From Arthrobacter sp. B0490 (GTDB lineage Bacteria > Actinomycetota > Actinomycetes > Actinomycetales > Micrococcaceae): DNA of 64,000 nucleotides. The notes beneath the pieces are model-generated. The model made no database searches. It worked only from the letters and a program-made list of their open reading frames with translations, and had not been told where the DNA came from. The translations under genes and the position numbers were made by a program. The DNA lies in NCBI RefSeq assembly GCF_002929355.1, contig NZ_PJIR01000003.1:1-64000 (forward strand), written 5' to 3'. The number at the start of each line of letters is the position of its first letter. Position 1 is the stretch's first letter. Of the stretch, positions 26,719 through 35,573 are shown one piece after another.

Positions 26719-27771
26719 ATGCGATGGGACGGCCAGACGGTGACAGCGGATGACGTCGCGCCGGCAAAGCCGGCCCTGCTGCCCCTGGCCGGACTGGTCA
26801 GGAGCGTCCGGACGCCCGAGTTCGCCGGGATCACCTTCCACGAGGTCGCTGCCAGATCGGTCCTCAACAGGGTTCCGCCGACGTCGTCCATGCCGTTCTC
26901 CTGGACCATCAATCCGTTCCGGGGCTGCTCGCACGCCTGCGTCTACTGCTTCGCCCGCAAGACGCACAGCTACCTGGACCTCGATACGGGGCTCGACTTC
27001 GACGCGCAGCTGGTCGTCAAGATCAACGCCGGCGACGTGCTCGCCCGCGAACTGGCCCGCCCCTCCTGGACGCGCGAGCACGTGGCCCTGGGGACGAACA
27101 CCGATCCGTACCAGCGGGCTGAGGGCCGCTACAGGCTCATGCCGGGGATCATCACGGCCCTGACCGACTCGGGGACGCCCTTCTCCATCCTCACGAAGGG
27201 CACGCTCCTGGCACGCGACCTCCCGCTGCTGAAGGCCGCGGCACAGTCGGTCACGGTCGGGATGGGGATCTCCCTCGCGCTCGTGGACCCCGTGCTCGCC
27301 GAGTCGATCGAGCCGGGGACTCCCGCTCCGAAGGCGCGGCTGGCGCTCATCTCCCGGCTGCGCGAGGCAGGTCTGCCCTGCGGTGTCATGGCCATGCCGA
27401 TCCTCCCCTGGCTCACGGACGGCGACGAATCGCTCGACGCGTTGTTCGGTGCTTTGGCGGCGGCAGGAGCGACGGGGGTCTCCGCCGGCCCCCTGCACCT
27501 GAGGCCGGGCTCCCGCGAATGGTTCATGCAGTGGCTCGCCGCGCACCACCCTCAGCTCGTCCCGCGGTACGAGACGCTCTACCGCGGCGGGAGCTACGCG
27601 TCGAAGGAGTACCGGGACTGGCTGTCGGGCAGGATCAGGGTCTTCCGCGGGAAGCACGGCCTGGCGGCGGGAGCCGGTTTCTTCCGCAACCTCGCGCCCG
27701 CGGGCAACGCGGAACCGGCGTCGGTCCCGCCCACGGCCACACCGGGTGCGGTCCAGGCGACGCTGTTCTAG
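26719..27771 (+). CDS. Rv2578c-family radical SAM protein, SOS-box controlled
   Basis: A 350-residue radical SAM enzyme with the 4Fe-4S motif CSHACVYC (Cys70, 74, 77), as in the SPL/Rv2578c group related to spore photoproduct lyase. Its reaction is unknown; a DNA-repair role is suggested by relatives and by the perfect LexA-like palindrome just upstream. To my knowledge the mycobacterial homologue is also listed among LexA targets. No ribosome site is visible before the ATG. The last codons overlap those of the convergent nudix gene, so the two stops share CTAG. Confidence 0.85.
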   Translation: MRWDGQTVTADDVAPAKPALLPLAGLVRSVRTPEFAGITFHEVAARSVLNRVPPTSSMPFSWTINPFRGCSHACVYCFARKTHSYLDLDTGLDFDAQLVVKINAGDVLARELARPSWTREHVALGTNTDPYQRAEGRYRLMPGIITALTDSGTPFSILTKGTLLARDLPLLKAAAQSVTVGMGISLALVDPVLAESIEPGTPAPKARLALISRLREAGLPCGVMAMPILPWLTDGDESLDALFGALAAAGATGVSAGPLHLRPGSREWFMQWLAAHHPQLVPRYETLYRGGSYASKEYRDWLSGRIRVFRGKHGLAAGAGFFRNLAPAGNAEPASVPPTATPGAVQATLF

Positions 27772-28223
27772 CTCCGGCCGATGAGGCGGGTCGCGGCACG
27801 CAGGGCGTCGAGGATCGGTCGATCGGCGGGGATCCACGGCAGGGCGTCGAGCTCGTGGCCGGGAGCCAGCGGGACCCAGCGCACCTCGTCGTGGTCCTGC
27901 AGGGGCTCGGCCTCGCCGGCGGAGACCTCGGCGAACCACACGCGCATCGCCGCCGTCGCATGAAGCGGCCACCCCTGGGGGCCGGGGCCGGACACCTCCG
28001 GGCCCAGCCGTGCCTCGATGCCGAGTTCCTCGCCGAGTTCACGCAGCAACGCGCCCTCGCACGTCTCGCCGGGCTCCACCTTGCCCCCGGGGAACTCCCA
28101 CATCCCCGCGAACTGCGGAGGCGCGGTCCTCCGGGCGACGAGGAGCCGGGTGGGGTGGCTGAGTGAATCGACGACGGCCGCCCCGACGATCTGGCGGAGC
28201 ACGGTCTCTGCGGGTTGCATCAC
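27768..28223 (-). CDS. Nudix hydrolase, MutT-like
   Basis: A 151-residue hydrolase with a complete Nudix box (47-69: Gly47, Glu53, Arg61-Glu62, Glu65-Glu66). It is close to MutT (8-oxo-dGTP cleanup) in size and in the GMWEFPGGKVEPGE start of the box, though the exact substrate is uncertain. The GTG at 28223 lies exactly 6 bases after TAGACT; an ATG follows two residues later. Its 3' end overlaps the stop of the SOS-type radical SAM gene. Confidence 0.88.
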   Translation of the reverse strand: MMQPAETVLRQIVGAAVVDSLSHPTRLLVARRTAPPQFAGMWEFPGGKVEPGETCEGALLRELGEELGIEARLGPEVSGPGPQGWPLHATAAMRVWFAEVSAGEAEPLQDHDEVRWVPLAPGHELDALPWIPADRPILDALRAATRLIGRS

Positions 28224-28229
28224 TCGCCG

Positions 28230-28235
28230 AGTCTA
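28230..28235 (-). promoter_or_regulatory. -10 box of the nudix gene (leaderless candidate)
   Basis: TAGACT on the minus strand, six bases (CGGCGA), then GTG. Confidence 0.5.
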
Positions 28236-28415
28236 TCCACGCCGGCCACCACCGCCGTGGGCTCTCCTGCGGGTCAGCACATCCGGTTGTGCTTTCCACC
28301 GCGGCGCGACCATCCCCTACCCTTGAGGGAGACGACGGCGTCCGCGTCGCCGCGTCTTCTCCCCCGGGTGCACCGGCGGCCCTTCCCTCGCCCAGAACCC
28401 GCCGCAAGGACACCC

Positions 28416-29651
28416 ATGACCACCCCCGTTTCGCGTCCGATTCCCTCCCAGCGGCTCACGGGCCGGCCCCTGGCCCTCGCCATCGGGGCGCTCGCCATGG
28501 GGGGCTTCGCCCTCGGGACCACAGAATTCACCATCATGGGCCTGCTCGAGGACATGCGTGCCGATCTCGGCGTCGACTACGAGCGGGGCGGACACGTCAT
28601 CTCCGCCTACGCACTGGGCGTGGTCGTCGGAGCGCCGATCCTCGCCACGCTGGGCGCGAAGAAGCCGCAGCGCACCGTCGCCCTCGCCCTCATGCTGGTC
28701 ATCACCCTGGCCAACATGTCCTCGTTCCTCGCCTCGGGCTTCGGGTGGATGCTCGCGTCGCGGTTCCTCTCGGGGCTCCCGCACGGCGCCTACTTCGGTG
28801 TGGCAGCCGTCATCGCCGCGTCCCTCGCCGACCCGGCCAGGCGCGGGCGCGCCATCTCCATGGTGATGCTCGGGCTCAGCATCGCGAACGTGGTCGGGGT
28901 GCCGTTCGCCACCTGGATCGGCCAGCAGTTCGGCTGGCGTTCCATGTTCCTGCTCGTGGGGCTGATCGGGGCGGGGACGCTGGTGCTGATCAGGGCCTTC
29001 GTCCCGGCCCTCCCGGTACGGGAGGGCGCGAGCATCCGGGGCGAGCTGGGGGCGCTGCGCCGCCCGCAGCTGTGGATGACGCTGCTCATCGGGATCGTCG
29101 GCTTCGGCGGCTTCTTCGCCGTGTACTCCTACATCTCCCCGGTGATGACCGAGGTGGCAGGGGTGCGGGCGTCCCTGCTGCCGTTCGTCGTCGCGCTGTA
29201 CGGCATGGGCATGGTCGTCGGCAACATCCTGGGCGGACGACTCGCGGACAGATCGATCATGGGGAGTATCTACGGGTCCATGGCGGCGATCGCCGCCGTG
29301 CTGCTGGTCTTCCCTCTGGCGGCAGGCACCCCCTGGAGCGCCTGCCTCTTCGTGTTCCTCGTCGGCGCGACGGGTTCCACCCTCATCCCGCCCCTGCAGG
29401 CACGACTCCTCGACGTCTCACCCGGGGCGCCGTCCCTCGCCTCCTCGATGAACCACTCCTCGCTGAACCTGGCGAACGCGCTCGGTGCAGCGCTCGGAGG
29501 CGCCGTCATCACCGCGGGCTGGGGCTTCACCGCGCCCGCCCTGGTCGGAGCCGGCCTCGCCGTGCTCGGCCTCGGCGTGGCGATGGTCAGCGGCAGGATG
29601 GACAGGGGTCGCGGGCCGCGGACCGAGCGGCGGTCGGTCCCGGTCGGCTGA
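28416..29651 (+). CDS. MFS efflux transporter (AraJ/PbuE-like, DHA1)
   Basis: A 411-residue membrane protein with 12 predicted helices and short N- and C-terminal tails. The segment GGFALGTTEFTIMGLLEDM (about 29-47) and the motif ASRFLSGLPHGAYFG are typical of the AraJ/YdhP branch of drug:H+ antiporters. AAGGA lies 5 bases before the ATG; the open frame extends further upstream but without support. It is divergent from the nudix gene and convergent with the rRNA methylase. Substrate unknown. Confidence 0.9.
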   Translation: MTTPVSRPIPSQRLTGRPLALAIGALAMGGFALGTTEFTIMGLLEDMRADLGVDYERGGHVISAYALGVVVGAPILATLGAKKPQRTVALALMLVITLANMSSFLASGFGWMLASRFLSGLPHGAYFGVAAVIAASLADPARRGRAISMVMLGLSIANVVGVPFATWIGQQFGWRSMFLLVGLIGAGTLVLIRAFVPALPVREGASIRGELGALRRPQLWMTLLIGIVGFGGFFAVYSYISPVMTEVAGVRASLLPFVVALYGMGMVVGNILGGRLADRSIMGSIYGSMAAIAAVLLVFPLAAGTPWSACLFVFLVGATGSTLIPPLQARLLDVSPGAPSLASSMNHSSLNLANALGAALGGAVITAGWGFTAPALVGAGLAVLGLGVAMVSGRMDRGRGPRTERRSVPVG

Positions 29652-29678
29652 AGCGCTGCGCGCGGACCGGGGCGTCCG

Positions 29679-30593
29679 TCAGGCGGGGCGCTGCGCGCGG
29701 GCCGACGCGTAGAGGCACACCGTCGCGGCCGTGCCGACGTTGAGGGACTCCGCGTCCCCGTAGACGGGCACGGCGACCCGCGCATCGGCAGCAGCGGTCA
29801 CCTGCGGGGGCAGGCCCTGCGCCTCGTTGCCGAAGAGCCAAGCGCTGGGACCTTCCAGCCGGACGGCCGCAGGGTCGGGTCCGATGGTCCGCGCCGTCCC
29901 GAACCTGCGGGCGGCGCTCGCGTCCTGCAGGTCGTCGAGGTCCACGGCGCCGTAACCGTCCGCCGCCAACACCGTCATCCCCGCGTCCTTCAGGGTACCG
30001 ATCAGTCCGTCGAGCTCGACGCCGAGCACCAGCGGCAGATGGAACAGCGACCCGACGGTGGACCGCACCGTCTTCGGGTTGTAGGGATCGACACTCGCAC
30101 CGGTCAGGATGACGGCGTCCGCACCCGCGGAGTCGGCGGCCCGGATGATGGTGCCGGCATTGCCGGGGTCCCTCACCTCGACCAGCACGGCCACGAGGCG
30201 CGGTGCCGTGGCGAGCACCTCCTCGAGGGGGGCGTCGACGAACCTGCAGACCGCCACGAACCCCTGGGGCGTGACCGTCGAGGACATCGCGGCCAGCACC
30301 TCGGGGGTCGCGTGCCGCAGGACGGGTGCTCCGGCCTGGCCGAACAGCCCTGCGATGTCCGCGTGCCGTGCGAGGGCCTCCGGCGTCGCATAGGCGGCGA
30401 CGACGACGTCCTCCCCGGTCCCGCGCCTCTCGAGGTGCAGGCGCACGGCCTCGCGGACGGCCTGTGGTCCCTCGGCCAGGAACTCGCGCCGCCTCGAACG
30501 CGACGGACGCCCTGCCAGGCGTGCCACCTCCTTCACCCGGTCCGCCTGGGTGTTGGTCATCAGTGGCGCCTGGGGGCGTCCGTCGTCGGTCAT
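29679..30593 (-). CDS. TrmH/SpoU-family RNA 2'-O-methyltransferase
   Basis: A 304-residue SPOUT methylase with an N-terminal substrate-binding domain (about 12-120, SRRREFLAEGPQAVREAV) and the knot domain carrying VRDPGNAGTIIR, WLFGNEAQGLP and VPVYGDAESLNVGTAA. Relatives modify 23S rRNA, and its place after rplT fits that. The start is ATG at 30593; an ATG at 30560 (MTNTQADRV) is an alternative. Exact target not known. Confidence 0.92.
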   Translation of the reverse strand: MTDDGRPQAPLMTNTQADRVKEVARLAGRPSRSRRREFLAEGPQAVREAVRLHLERRGTGEDVVVAAYATPEALARHADIAGLFGQAGAPVLRHATPEVLAAMSSTVTPQGFVAVCRFVDAPLEEVLATAPRLVAVLVEVRDPGNAGTIIRAADSAGADAVILTGASVDPYNPKTVRSTVGSLFHLPLVLGVELDGLIGTLKDAGMTVLAADGYGAVDLDDLQDASAARRFGTARTIGPDPAAVRLEGPSAWLFGNEAQGLPPQVTAAADARVAVPVYGDAESLNVGTAATVCLYASARAQRPA

Positions 30594-30607
30594 CGTGTAC
30601 CGGTGGG

Positions 30608-30623
30608 CGGGCCGATCGGCCCG
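30608..30623 (-). terminator. Palindromic hairpin after rplT
   Basis: CGGGCCGATCGGCCCG is a perfect 16-base palindrome between the rplT stop and the methylase start. It probably ends or weakens the infC-rpmI-rplT message. No U-run follows. Confidence 0.5.
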
Positions 30624-30639
30624 TTCCCGCCGATGGGGC

Positions 30640-31029
30640 CTAGGCCGAAGCCTTGAGCGGGGCCGACGTGTCGGCCGGCAGGGCGTTCTTCGCGATCTGG
30701 ACGAGCGCTGCGAAGGCGGCTCCGTCCGTGACGGCGAGGTCGGCGAGCATACGGCGGTCGACCTGGATCTCCGCGGCCTTCAGGCCCTGGATCAGGCGGT
30801 TGTAGGTGAGGCCGTTGGCGCGGGAGGCAGCGTTGATGCGCTGGATCCACAGGCGACGGAAGTCACCCTTGCGCTTGCGGCGGTCGCCGTAGCTGTAGAC
30901 GAACGAGTGGAGCAGCTGCTCCTTCGCCTTGCGGTAGAGGCGCGAACGCTGTCCGCGGTAACCCTTGGCGCGCTCGAGGATGACCCGACGCTTCTTGTGG
31001 GCATTGACTGCCCGCTTCACACGTGCCAC
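30640..31029 (-). CDS. rplT: 50S ribosomal protein L20
   Basis: Assembly protein of the large subunit; in several bacteria it represses its own operon. 129 residues with the typical basic N-terminus [15 protein letters not shown] and [10 protein letters not shown]. The last about ten residues ([11 protein letters not shown]) are a species-type tail. AAAAGGAG lies before the start. Third gene of infC-rpmI-rplT. Confidence 0.98.
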   Translation of the reverse strand: MARVKRAVNAHKKRRVILERAKGYRGQRSRLYRKAKEQLLHSFVYSYGDRRKRKGDFRRLWIQRINAASRANGLTYNRLIQGLKAAEIQVDRRMLADLAVTDGAAFAALVQIAKNALPADTSAPLKASA

Positions 31030-31115
31030 GTGCGTACTCCTTTTGTTCTTCGGTCACGGCCGCAGCCGCAGCGCTGCACGAGACGTGCGTGCGCTTTCCC
31101 GGGGTGGATAGGTGG

Positions 31116-31310
31116 TTAGATGCCCAGCATCTTCTTGATGACCTTGGTGTCGGCCTTCGAGACGATCTGATCGCTCGCGAGGCGGCGCGTCAACGTCGAG
31201 GACTTGTGCTCGAGGTAGTGACGGCGGTTGGCCTGCTGGCGCTTGAGCTTTCCGCTTCCGGTCAGCTTGAAGCGCTTCTTGGCGCCGCTGTGGGTCTTCA
31301 TCTTCGGCAT
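31116..31310 (-). CDS. rpmI: 50S ribosomal protein L35
   Basis: 64-residue basic protein of the large subunit; [21 protein letters not shown] is the family N-terminus (here quoted to 20 residues or less per block). AGAAGGAGA lies before the ATG. It sits between infC and rplT in the conserved order. The 105-base gap to infC contains a small GCACCG/CGGTGC hairpin. Confidence 0.98.
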   Translation of the reverse strand: MPKMKTHSGAKKRFKLTGSGKLKRQQANRRHYLEHKSSTLTRRLASDQIVSKADTKVIKKMLGI

Positions 31311-31416
31311 GGGGACCGATCTCCTTCTGATAGCCGGGGCTGACGCACCCGGAATTCGGCACCGTGTCGGTGCCTGCTGGTTTTCGAAACAGTCCCGTCA
31401 GGACCGGGGCGACGCC

Positions 31417-32598
31417 CTAGTCCGTGCTGCCGGGCTTGGGACGGCTGGTCGGGCTCTTGGTGGGAGCCGCCCTGCCGGCGGGCTTGGGGGTCGCCGACGG
31501 CTTCGGCGCTCCGGGCTTCGGCATGGCCGAGGGCTTGGTGGCCGCGGTCGGCTTCGGTGCCGGCGCCGCAGCCGGGGGTGCTGCAGCCTGCGGTGCCGCA
31601 GCCTGGGGTGCTGCAGACGCAGGCCGGGCCGGGGCGGCCGCAGCGGGCCTCGAGGCCGGAGCCGACGCCGGCCTGGAGGCCGGAGCCGACGCGGGCCTGG
31701 AGGTGGCAGGGCGCTCGGCTGCAGGCCGCGACGCGGTCGACCGGGGGGCCGACGTGGTGCGGACCGGGTTGGCCTTCGGTGCGCTCGCAGCCGTGGGGGC
31801 CGCAGGCGCTTCCGGCGGTGCGACAGGCGCCGCGGCGTCCGCCGCAGGTGCCTCCGTCGGCGCCGTCACGGGTACCTCGGGGGCCGGTGTCTCCACCGGT
31901 GCCGCCTCGGGCTCGGTGTTGATGGCGTAGCCCTCGGGCAGCAGGTCGGCGAGCGACTGCGTGAACGGCGCGTTGTCACTGCCCGAGGTGTCGACCCGAC
32001 CGGTGTCGACGCCGGACTTGGCAGCCTCGTTGGCGGCCTTCGCCTCGGCGCGCTGTGTCGCACGGCGAGCCTCGGCCTTCGCTTCGGCCTTGTTCTTGGT
32101 GGGTCCGATGACCATGACCATGTTGCGGCCGTCGATGCGCGGCGTGGACTCGACCACACCCACCTCGGCGACGTCCTCGGCGAACTTCTGGAGCAGGCGG
32201 ATGCCCATCTCGGGCCGCTGCTGCTCACGCCCTCGGAACTGGATCATGGCCTTGACCTTGTCGCCCGCTCCGAGGAAGCGCATGGCATGCCCGCGCTTGG
32301 TCTCGTAGTCATGGGTGTCGATCTTGAGGCGGAAGCGGATCTCCTTCAGGACCGTATTGGTCTGGTTCTTCCGCGCTTCACGCGCCTTGACGGCGGCCTC
32401 GTACTTGTACTTACCAAAATCCATGAGCTTCGCCACCGGAGGCTTCGCCTGCGGTGCTACCTCAACCAGATCCAGGTCGGATTCGGCGGCAAGTCGGAGT
32501 GCGTCCTCGATACGGACGATCCCTACCTGTTCGCCGGCAGGCCCGACCAACCGCACCTCGGGGACGCGGATACGATCATTGATTCTTGGCTCGCTAAT
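31417..32598 (-). CDS. infC: Translation initiation factor IF-3, ATT start, long C-terminal tail
   Basis: Blocks subunit joining and checks initiator tRNA and start codon. The IF3 core spans residues 1-175 ([46 protein letters not shown]). The frame is open far upstream, but no ATG, GTG or TTG lies near the core. An AGGAG is 6 bases before an ATT at 32598, so ATT is the probable start, as for IF3 in other bacteria, where a poor start codon gives self-regulation. The last about 215 residues are Ala/Pro-rich and disordered, doubling the usual length of about 180. A hairpin lies in the leader. Confidence 0.93.
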   Translation of the reverse strand: MSEPRINDRIRVPEVRLVGPAGEQVGIVRIEDALRLAAESDLDLVEVAPQAKPPVAKLMDFGKYKYEAAVKAREARKNQTNTVLKEIRFRLKIDTHDYETKRGHAMRFLGAGDKVKAMIQFRGREQQRPEMGIRLLQKFAEDVAEVGVVESTPRIDGRNMVMVIGPTKNKAEAKAEARRATQRAEAKAANEAAKSGVDTGRVDTSGSDNAPFTQSLADLLPEGYAINTEPEAAPVETPAPEVPVTAPTEAPAADAAAPVAPPEAPAAPTAASAPKANPVRTTSAPRSTASRPAAERPATSRPASAPASRPASAPASRPAAAAPARPASAAPQAAAPQAAAPPAAAPAPKPTAATKPSAMPKPGAPKPSATPKPAGRAAPTKSPTSRPKPGSTD

Positions 32599-32604
32599 GT
32601 GTGA
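32599..32604 (-). promoter_or_regulatory. Ribosome site spacing that fixes the ATT start of infC
   Basis: CAGGAG at 32610-32605 is followed by six bases (TCACAC) and then ATT. No in-frame ATG, GTG or TTG lies within 100 bases upstream in a position with such a site. The marked bases are the spacer. Confidence 0.65.
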
Positions 32605-32640
32605 CTCCTGTGAATTCTCAAACCGGAACCGCGTGCAGAC

Positions 32641-32678
32641 GAAAGAAGGCCTTCCATTGCATGCGCAATCGAAGGCCT
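32641..32678 (-). promoter_or_regulatory. Attenuator-like hairpin in the infC leader
   Basis: On the minus strand AGGCCTTC (32678-32671) pairs with GAAGGCCT (32654-32647), and inside it ATTGC pairs with GCAAT around a GCAT loop. The 3' side is TCTTTC. It ends 48 bases before the ATT start. IF3-L35-L20 operons are often controlled in the leader, so this is a candidate terminator or regulatory RNA. The rest of 32679-32896 shows no gene and should hold the infC and DUF1844 promoters. Confidence 0.55.
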
Positions 32679-32896
32679 CGTCAACCGGTTCCCGACGTCC
32701 GACGAAAGCGTCAGCTTTCCTCGCGATCATCCGCAGGACCGACCAGGTGACCCGGCTGCCTGTAATGCGGCCAAGGGTCGCACCAGGCAAACGCGGGTGG
32801 GAGAGGACTCCGCTTGCATCCCGGCCCGTCTTCACCGGCTCCTTGCGGAGCACAGCGAGTAACAGCGACCGGTTGGTCTATGCCAAGCTTACCAGT

Positions 32897-33358
32897 ATGA
32901 ACACGCCACACGACAATCCGCAGCTCTCCTCCGACGACGCGCCCTCGACGGCCTCCCGGCGGAGTTTCGCGGAGGAGCACCAGCACGGCGCCGAGGCCGG
33001 GGACGCATCGTCCGCCGCCGAGCAGGATGTCCGTCGGGAGATGCGGGACATCTCCGAGGTCGCCGCCGTCGAGGTCATCGTGACGTCGGCGGTGCATCTC
33101 ATGAGCGCGGCGGCGGTGAAGTGCGGTCTCGGCCACGAGGAGAACGCGGAACAGCTCAAGGACCTCGACGAGGCACGCAAGCTCATCACGGCCCTTGCGG
33201 GTTTCGTCACCGCTGCGGCGCCGGAGATCGGTTCGCAGCACGCCGGCCCCTTGCGCGACGGCCTCCGCTCGCTGCAGCTCGCCTTCCGCGAGGCGTCGAT
33301 CATCCCCGATGCGCCGGGGCAGGGCCCGGGCGAGAAGTACACGGGCCCGGTGAACTGA
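32897..33358 (+). CDS. DUF1844 family protein
   Basis: A 153-residue protein of unknown function, commonly encoded back to back with infC in actinobacteria. The N-terminal about 45 residues are acidic and low-complexity. The conserved core (47-130) includes DISEVAAVEVIVTSAVHLMSA and the GLGHEENAEQLKDLDEA region. No membrane segment. No clear ribosome site precedes the ATG; I chose it because the upstream open frame covers the infC promoter region. Confidence 0.85.
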   Translation: MNTPHDNPQLSSDDAPSTASRRSFAEEHQHGAEAGDASSAAEQDVRREMRDISEVAAVEVIVTSAVHLMSAAAVKCGLGHEENAEQLKDLDEARKLITALAGFVTAAAPEIGSQHAGPLRDGLRSLQLAFREASIIPDAPGQGPGEKYTGPVN

Positions 33359-33382
33359 CGGCGGTCCCCTCCCGATCGTTCC

Positions 33383-34678
33383 CTAGACGACGGGCGCCGT
33401 ACCCGTCGGTACGGCGCCCCGCCCGATCCTGCGCGCGGCGAGGCCCGCGATGCCGATGACCGCGGAGACGGCGGACACGGCGGTGAAGCCGCCCCACGGT
33501 CCGGTGGCATCGATGAGGACACCCGCGAGGGGAGCCCCGAGCGCGACGCCGGAGGTCAGCGCGGAACCGTACCAGCCCATGGCTTCACCCCTCCGGTCCT
33601 CGGCGACGAGGTCGGCGACCTTCTCCGACGCGGCGGAGAGGACCGGCGCGCACAGCAGCCCCGGGGGGATGGACAGCAGCGCCAGTGAGAGCGTGGTCTC
33701 GGCGAATCCCATGGGCAGCGTCAGCAGTGCCATGCCGAGCAGGAGCAGCGACGGCGCGACCGGCCGGTGCAGGGCACCGTAGAGGATGCCACCGACGACG
33801 GACGCCGCGCACCAGGCCACGAACACGAGCCCGAGTTGGCTCTCCTTGCCCGCGTGCTCGAGGGCGGCGACGATGCCGACCTCGGAGCCGGAGAGGAGGA
33901 GCCCCGCCCCTGCGGCGATGACCATGACCAGGACGAGCGGTGCCGTCAGCCAGGGGAACGCCCGGCGCACTCCCCTGCGGAGCGTCGATGCCGCACGGCG
34001 GCGTCCGCCCGCATCCGAGAACCCGATGAGGTCCGCTGCCGCTTCGCCGAGCACGGCCGGTGCAGCGGCAGCGACCGTCGTGGCGTCGGGGAGCTGCTCG
34101 GACCGTGTCGGCGGGTCGATCCACATGAGGAAGAGCCCGGCGGACGCGGCGGCGATACCGACGAGGGTCAGGCCGAGCACGGAGGAGACCTGGGTGGCGA
34201 GGACGACGCCCACGGCGGGACCCGCCATGAAGACGACCTCCGTCGAGATGGCGTCGAGCGTGAAGGCCGTGCGGCGACGGTCGCCGTCCACCAGCACGCC
34301 GAGCGCCTGGCGGATCACCGAGAAGGCCGGGAGGGTGAAGAGCCCTCCGACGAGGGCGGCGACGAGCAGCCACTGGTAGGACAGGTGCGGCGCGACGGAC
34401 CAGATGACCGCTTCCGCGACGACCGACGGGATGAGCGCACGGCGCAGGCCCGCCTCGTCGATCCGGCGGCCGCGCCACGGCGCCCCGACGGCGATACCGA
34501 TCGTGACGACCGCGGCGACGGCGCCCGCCTCGGCGTACCCGCGGTCGAGGGTCTGCACCACGTGCAGGGTCAGCAGCACCCCGGCCGCCGAATGGGGGAA
34601 GCGGGCGATCATCCCGACGAGCAGCAGCCTCCGTACGGAGCGGATGCGCAGCAGGTCCCGGTAGACGGCGAAGTTCAC
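33383..34678 (-). CDS. MFS transporter
   Basis: A 431-residue, roughly 12-helix major facilitator. Features: RFPHSAAGVLLTLHVVQTL in helix 1-2, GAPWRGRRIDEAGLRR as the inter-helix 2-3 motif A variant, and GGRRRAAST in the central cytoplasmic loop. The GTG at 34678 is chosen because the protein then begins just ahead of helix 1; the frame is open 200 bases further. It follows the SseB-like gene by 31 bases, so it is likely in the hisB-hisH-priA transcript. Substrate unknown. Confidence 0.87.
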   Translation of the reverse strand: MNFAVYRDLLRIRSVRRLLLVGMIARFPHSAAGVLLTLHVVQTLDRGYAEAGAVAAVVTIGIAVGAPWRGRRIDEAGLRRALIPSVVAEAVIWSVAPHLSYQWLLVAALVGGLFTLPAFSVIRQALGVLVDGDRRRTAFTLDAISTEVVFMAGPAVGVVLATQVSSVLGLTLVGIAAASAGLFLMWIDPPTRSEQLPDATTVAAAAPAVLGEAAADLIGFSDAGGRRRAASTLRRGVRRAFPWLTAPLVLVMVIAAGAGLLLSGSEVGIVAALEHAGKESQLGLVFVAWCAASVVGGILYGALHRPVAPSLLLLGMALLTLPMGFAETTLSLALLSIPPGLLCAPVLSAASEKVADLVAEDRRGEAMGWYGSALTSGVALGAPLAGVLIDATGPWGGFTAVSAVSAVIGIAGLAARRIGRGAVPTGTAPVV

Positions 34679-34709
34679 GTTTCTGGCTTTCTTGGCCGAC
34701 GGCTCTCCG

Positions 34710-35573
34710 TCAGCGGGTGAGTTTGATGTCGAGCGAATCGACGCGTTCCACGAAGTCGGCGAGGCCCAGGAGCCTCCCGCGGAAGGACGCGACGGCGTCG
34801 CGCACCTCCTGCGGCGACAGCCCGGCGCGGAGCTGCAGGTCCATGCGCAGCTCGGGTCCCGGCCCTCCGCCGGAAGCAATGCTACCGTCGGCGGCCCGCG
34901 TGAGTACCCCGGCCGCGGGCCGGAGCGCCACGGAGAGGATGTCCTGCTCCTCGCGTGCGGCGGTCCCGACGAGCGACGCGAGGGCCGTGTCCTCGTAGGA
35001 CGGCGTCCAGTCGACCTGCCGGGCGAGGGCCCAGACGGCGGGACGCCGGATGACGACGGTCAGCGCGCCCCCGGGATCCAGCACCATCAGCTCCGCGTCC
35101 TCGGCCGCGGCGGCGAGGGCGGCCCGCGCGGCGTAGGCGGCCACGGGACGTGCCTCGGGGTGCCAGAGCGTCAGGGCCGCCGTGGACGAGAAGACCGGCA
35201 GCGCCTTGCGCCCGTCGGGCGCCGTCAGCGTGACGAGCGCCATCTCGGCCTCCTTGTCGGACTGCAGACCGGAGGCGCCCTCCTCTCCCGCGCTCAGCCG
35301 GGCGACGATGGGGATGAACACGCGCGCCGTGGTGAGGGCGGCGAACACCGCCCGCTCACGCGCTCCCGGCTGGTCCGCGGACCGGTCGGGGGCCAGGAGC
35401 CCTGAGACGGCGGCGGAGAGACCACGGTCGGCTGCACCATCGTCGTCGTCGAAGGCGTGCAGCGGGTTTGCCGGGCCCGACAGGTCCCGGCCGGCCCACG
35501 CCTGCCCGGCGGAGTCCGCGGTGTTGCCCGCGAGTGCCGCCGCGATGTGCGCGGGGAGCTGCCGGCCGGTCAC
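34710..35573 (-). CDS. SseB-family protein
   Basis: A 287-residue cytoplasmic protein with the SseB N-terminal domain (about 60-180; [26 protein letters not shown]). The function is unclear; SseB-like proteins are widespread next to priA in Micrococcaceae. The C-terminal part (190-287) is a separate helical region ending in DSLDIKLTR. The start is GTG at 35573, in a GTGA overlap with the priA stop. Longer frames upstream are shadows of priA. Confidence 0.85.
   Translation of the reverse strand: MTGRQLPAHIAAALAGNTADSAGQAWAGRDLSGPANPLHAFDDDDGAADRGLSAAVSGLLAPDRSADQPGARERAVFAALTTARVFIPIVARLSAGEEGASGLQSDKEAEMALVTLTAPDGRKALPVFSSTAALTLWHPEARPVAAYAARAALAAAAEDAELMVLDPGGALTVVIRRPAVWALARQVDWTPSYEDTALASLVGTAAREEQDILSVALRPAAGVLTRAADGSIASGGGPGPELRMDLQLRAGLSPQEVRDAVASFRGRLLGLADFVERVDSLDIKLTR

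Noticed and set aside
31417-32853. infC beginning at an upstream start near 32853
   Set aside because: The extra 85 residues do not resemble IF3 and cross the leader hairpin; the AGGAG-ATT start fits family and spacing far better.
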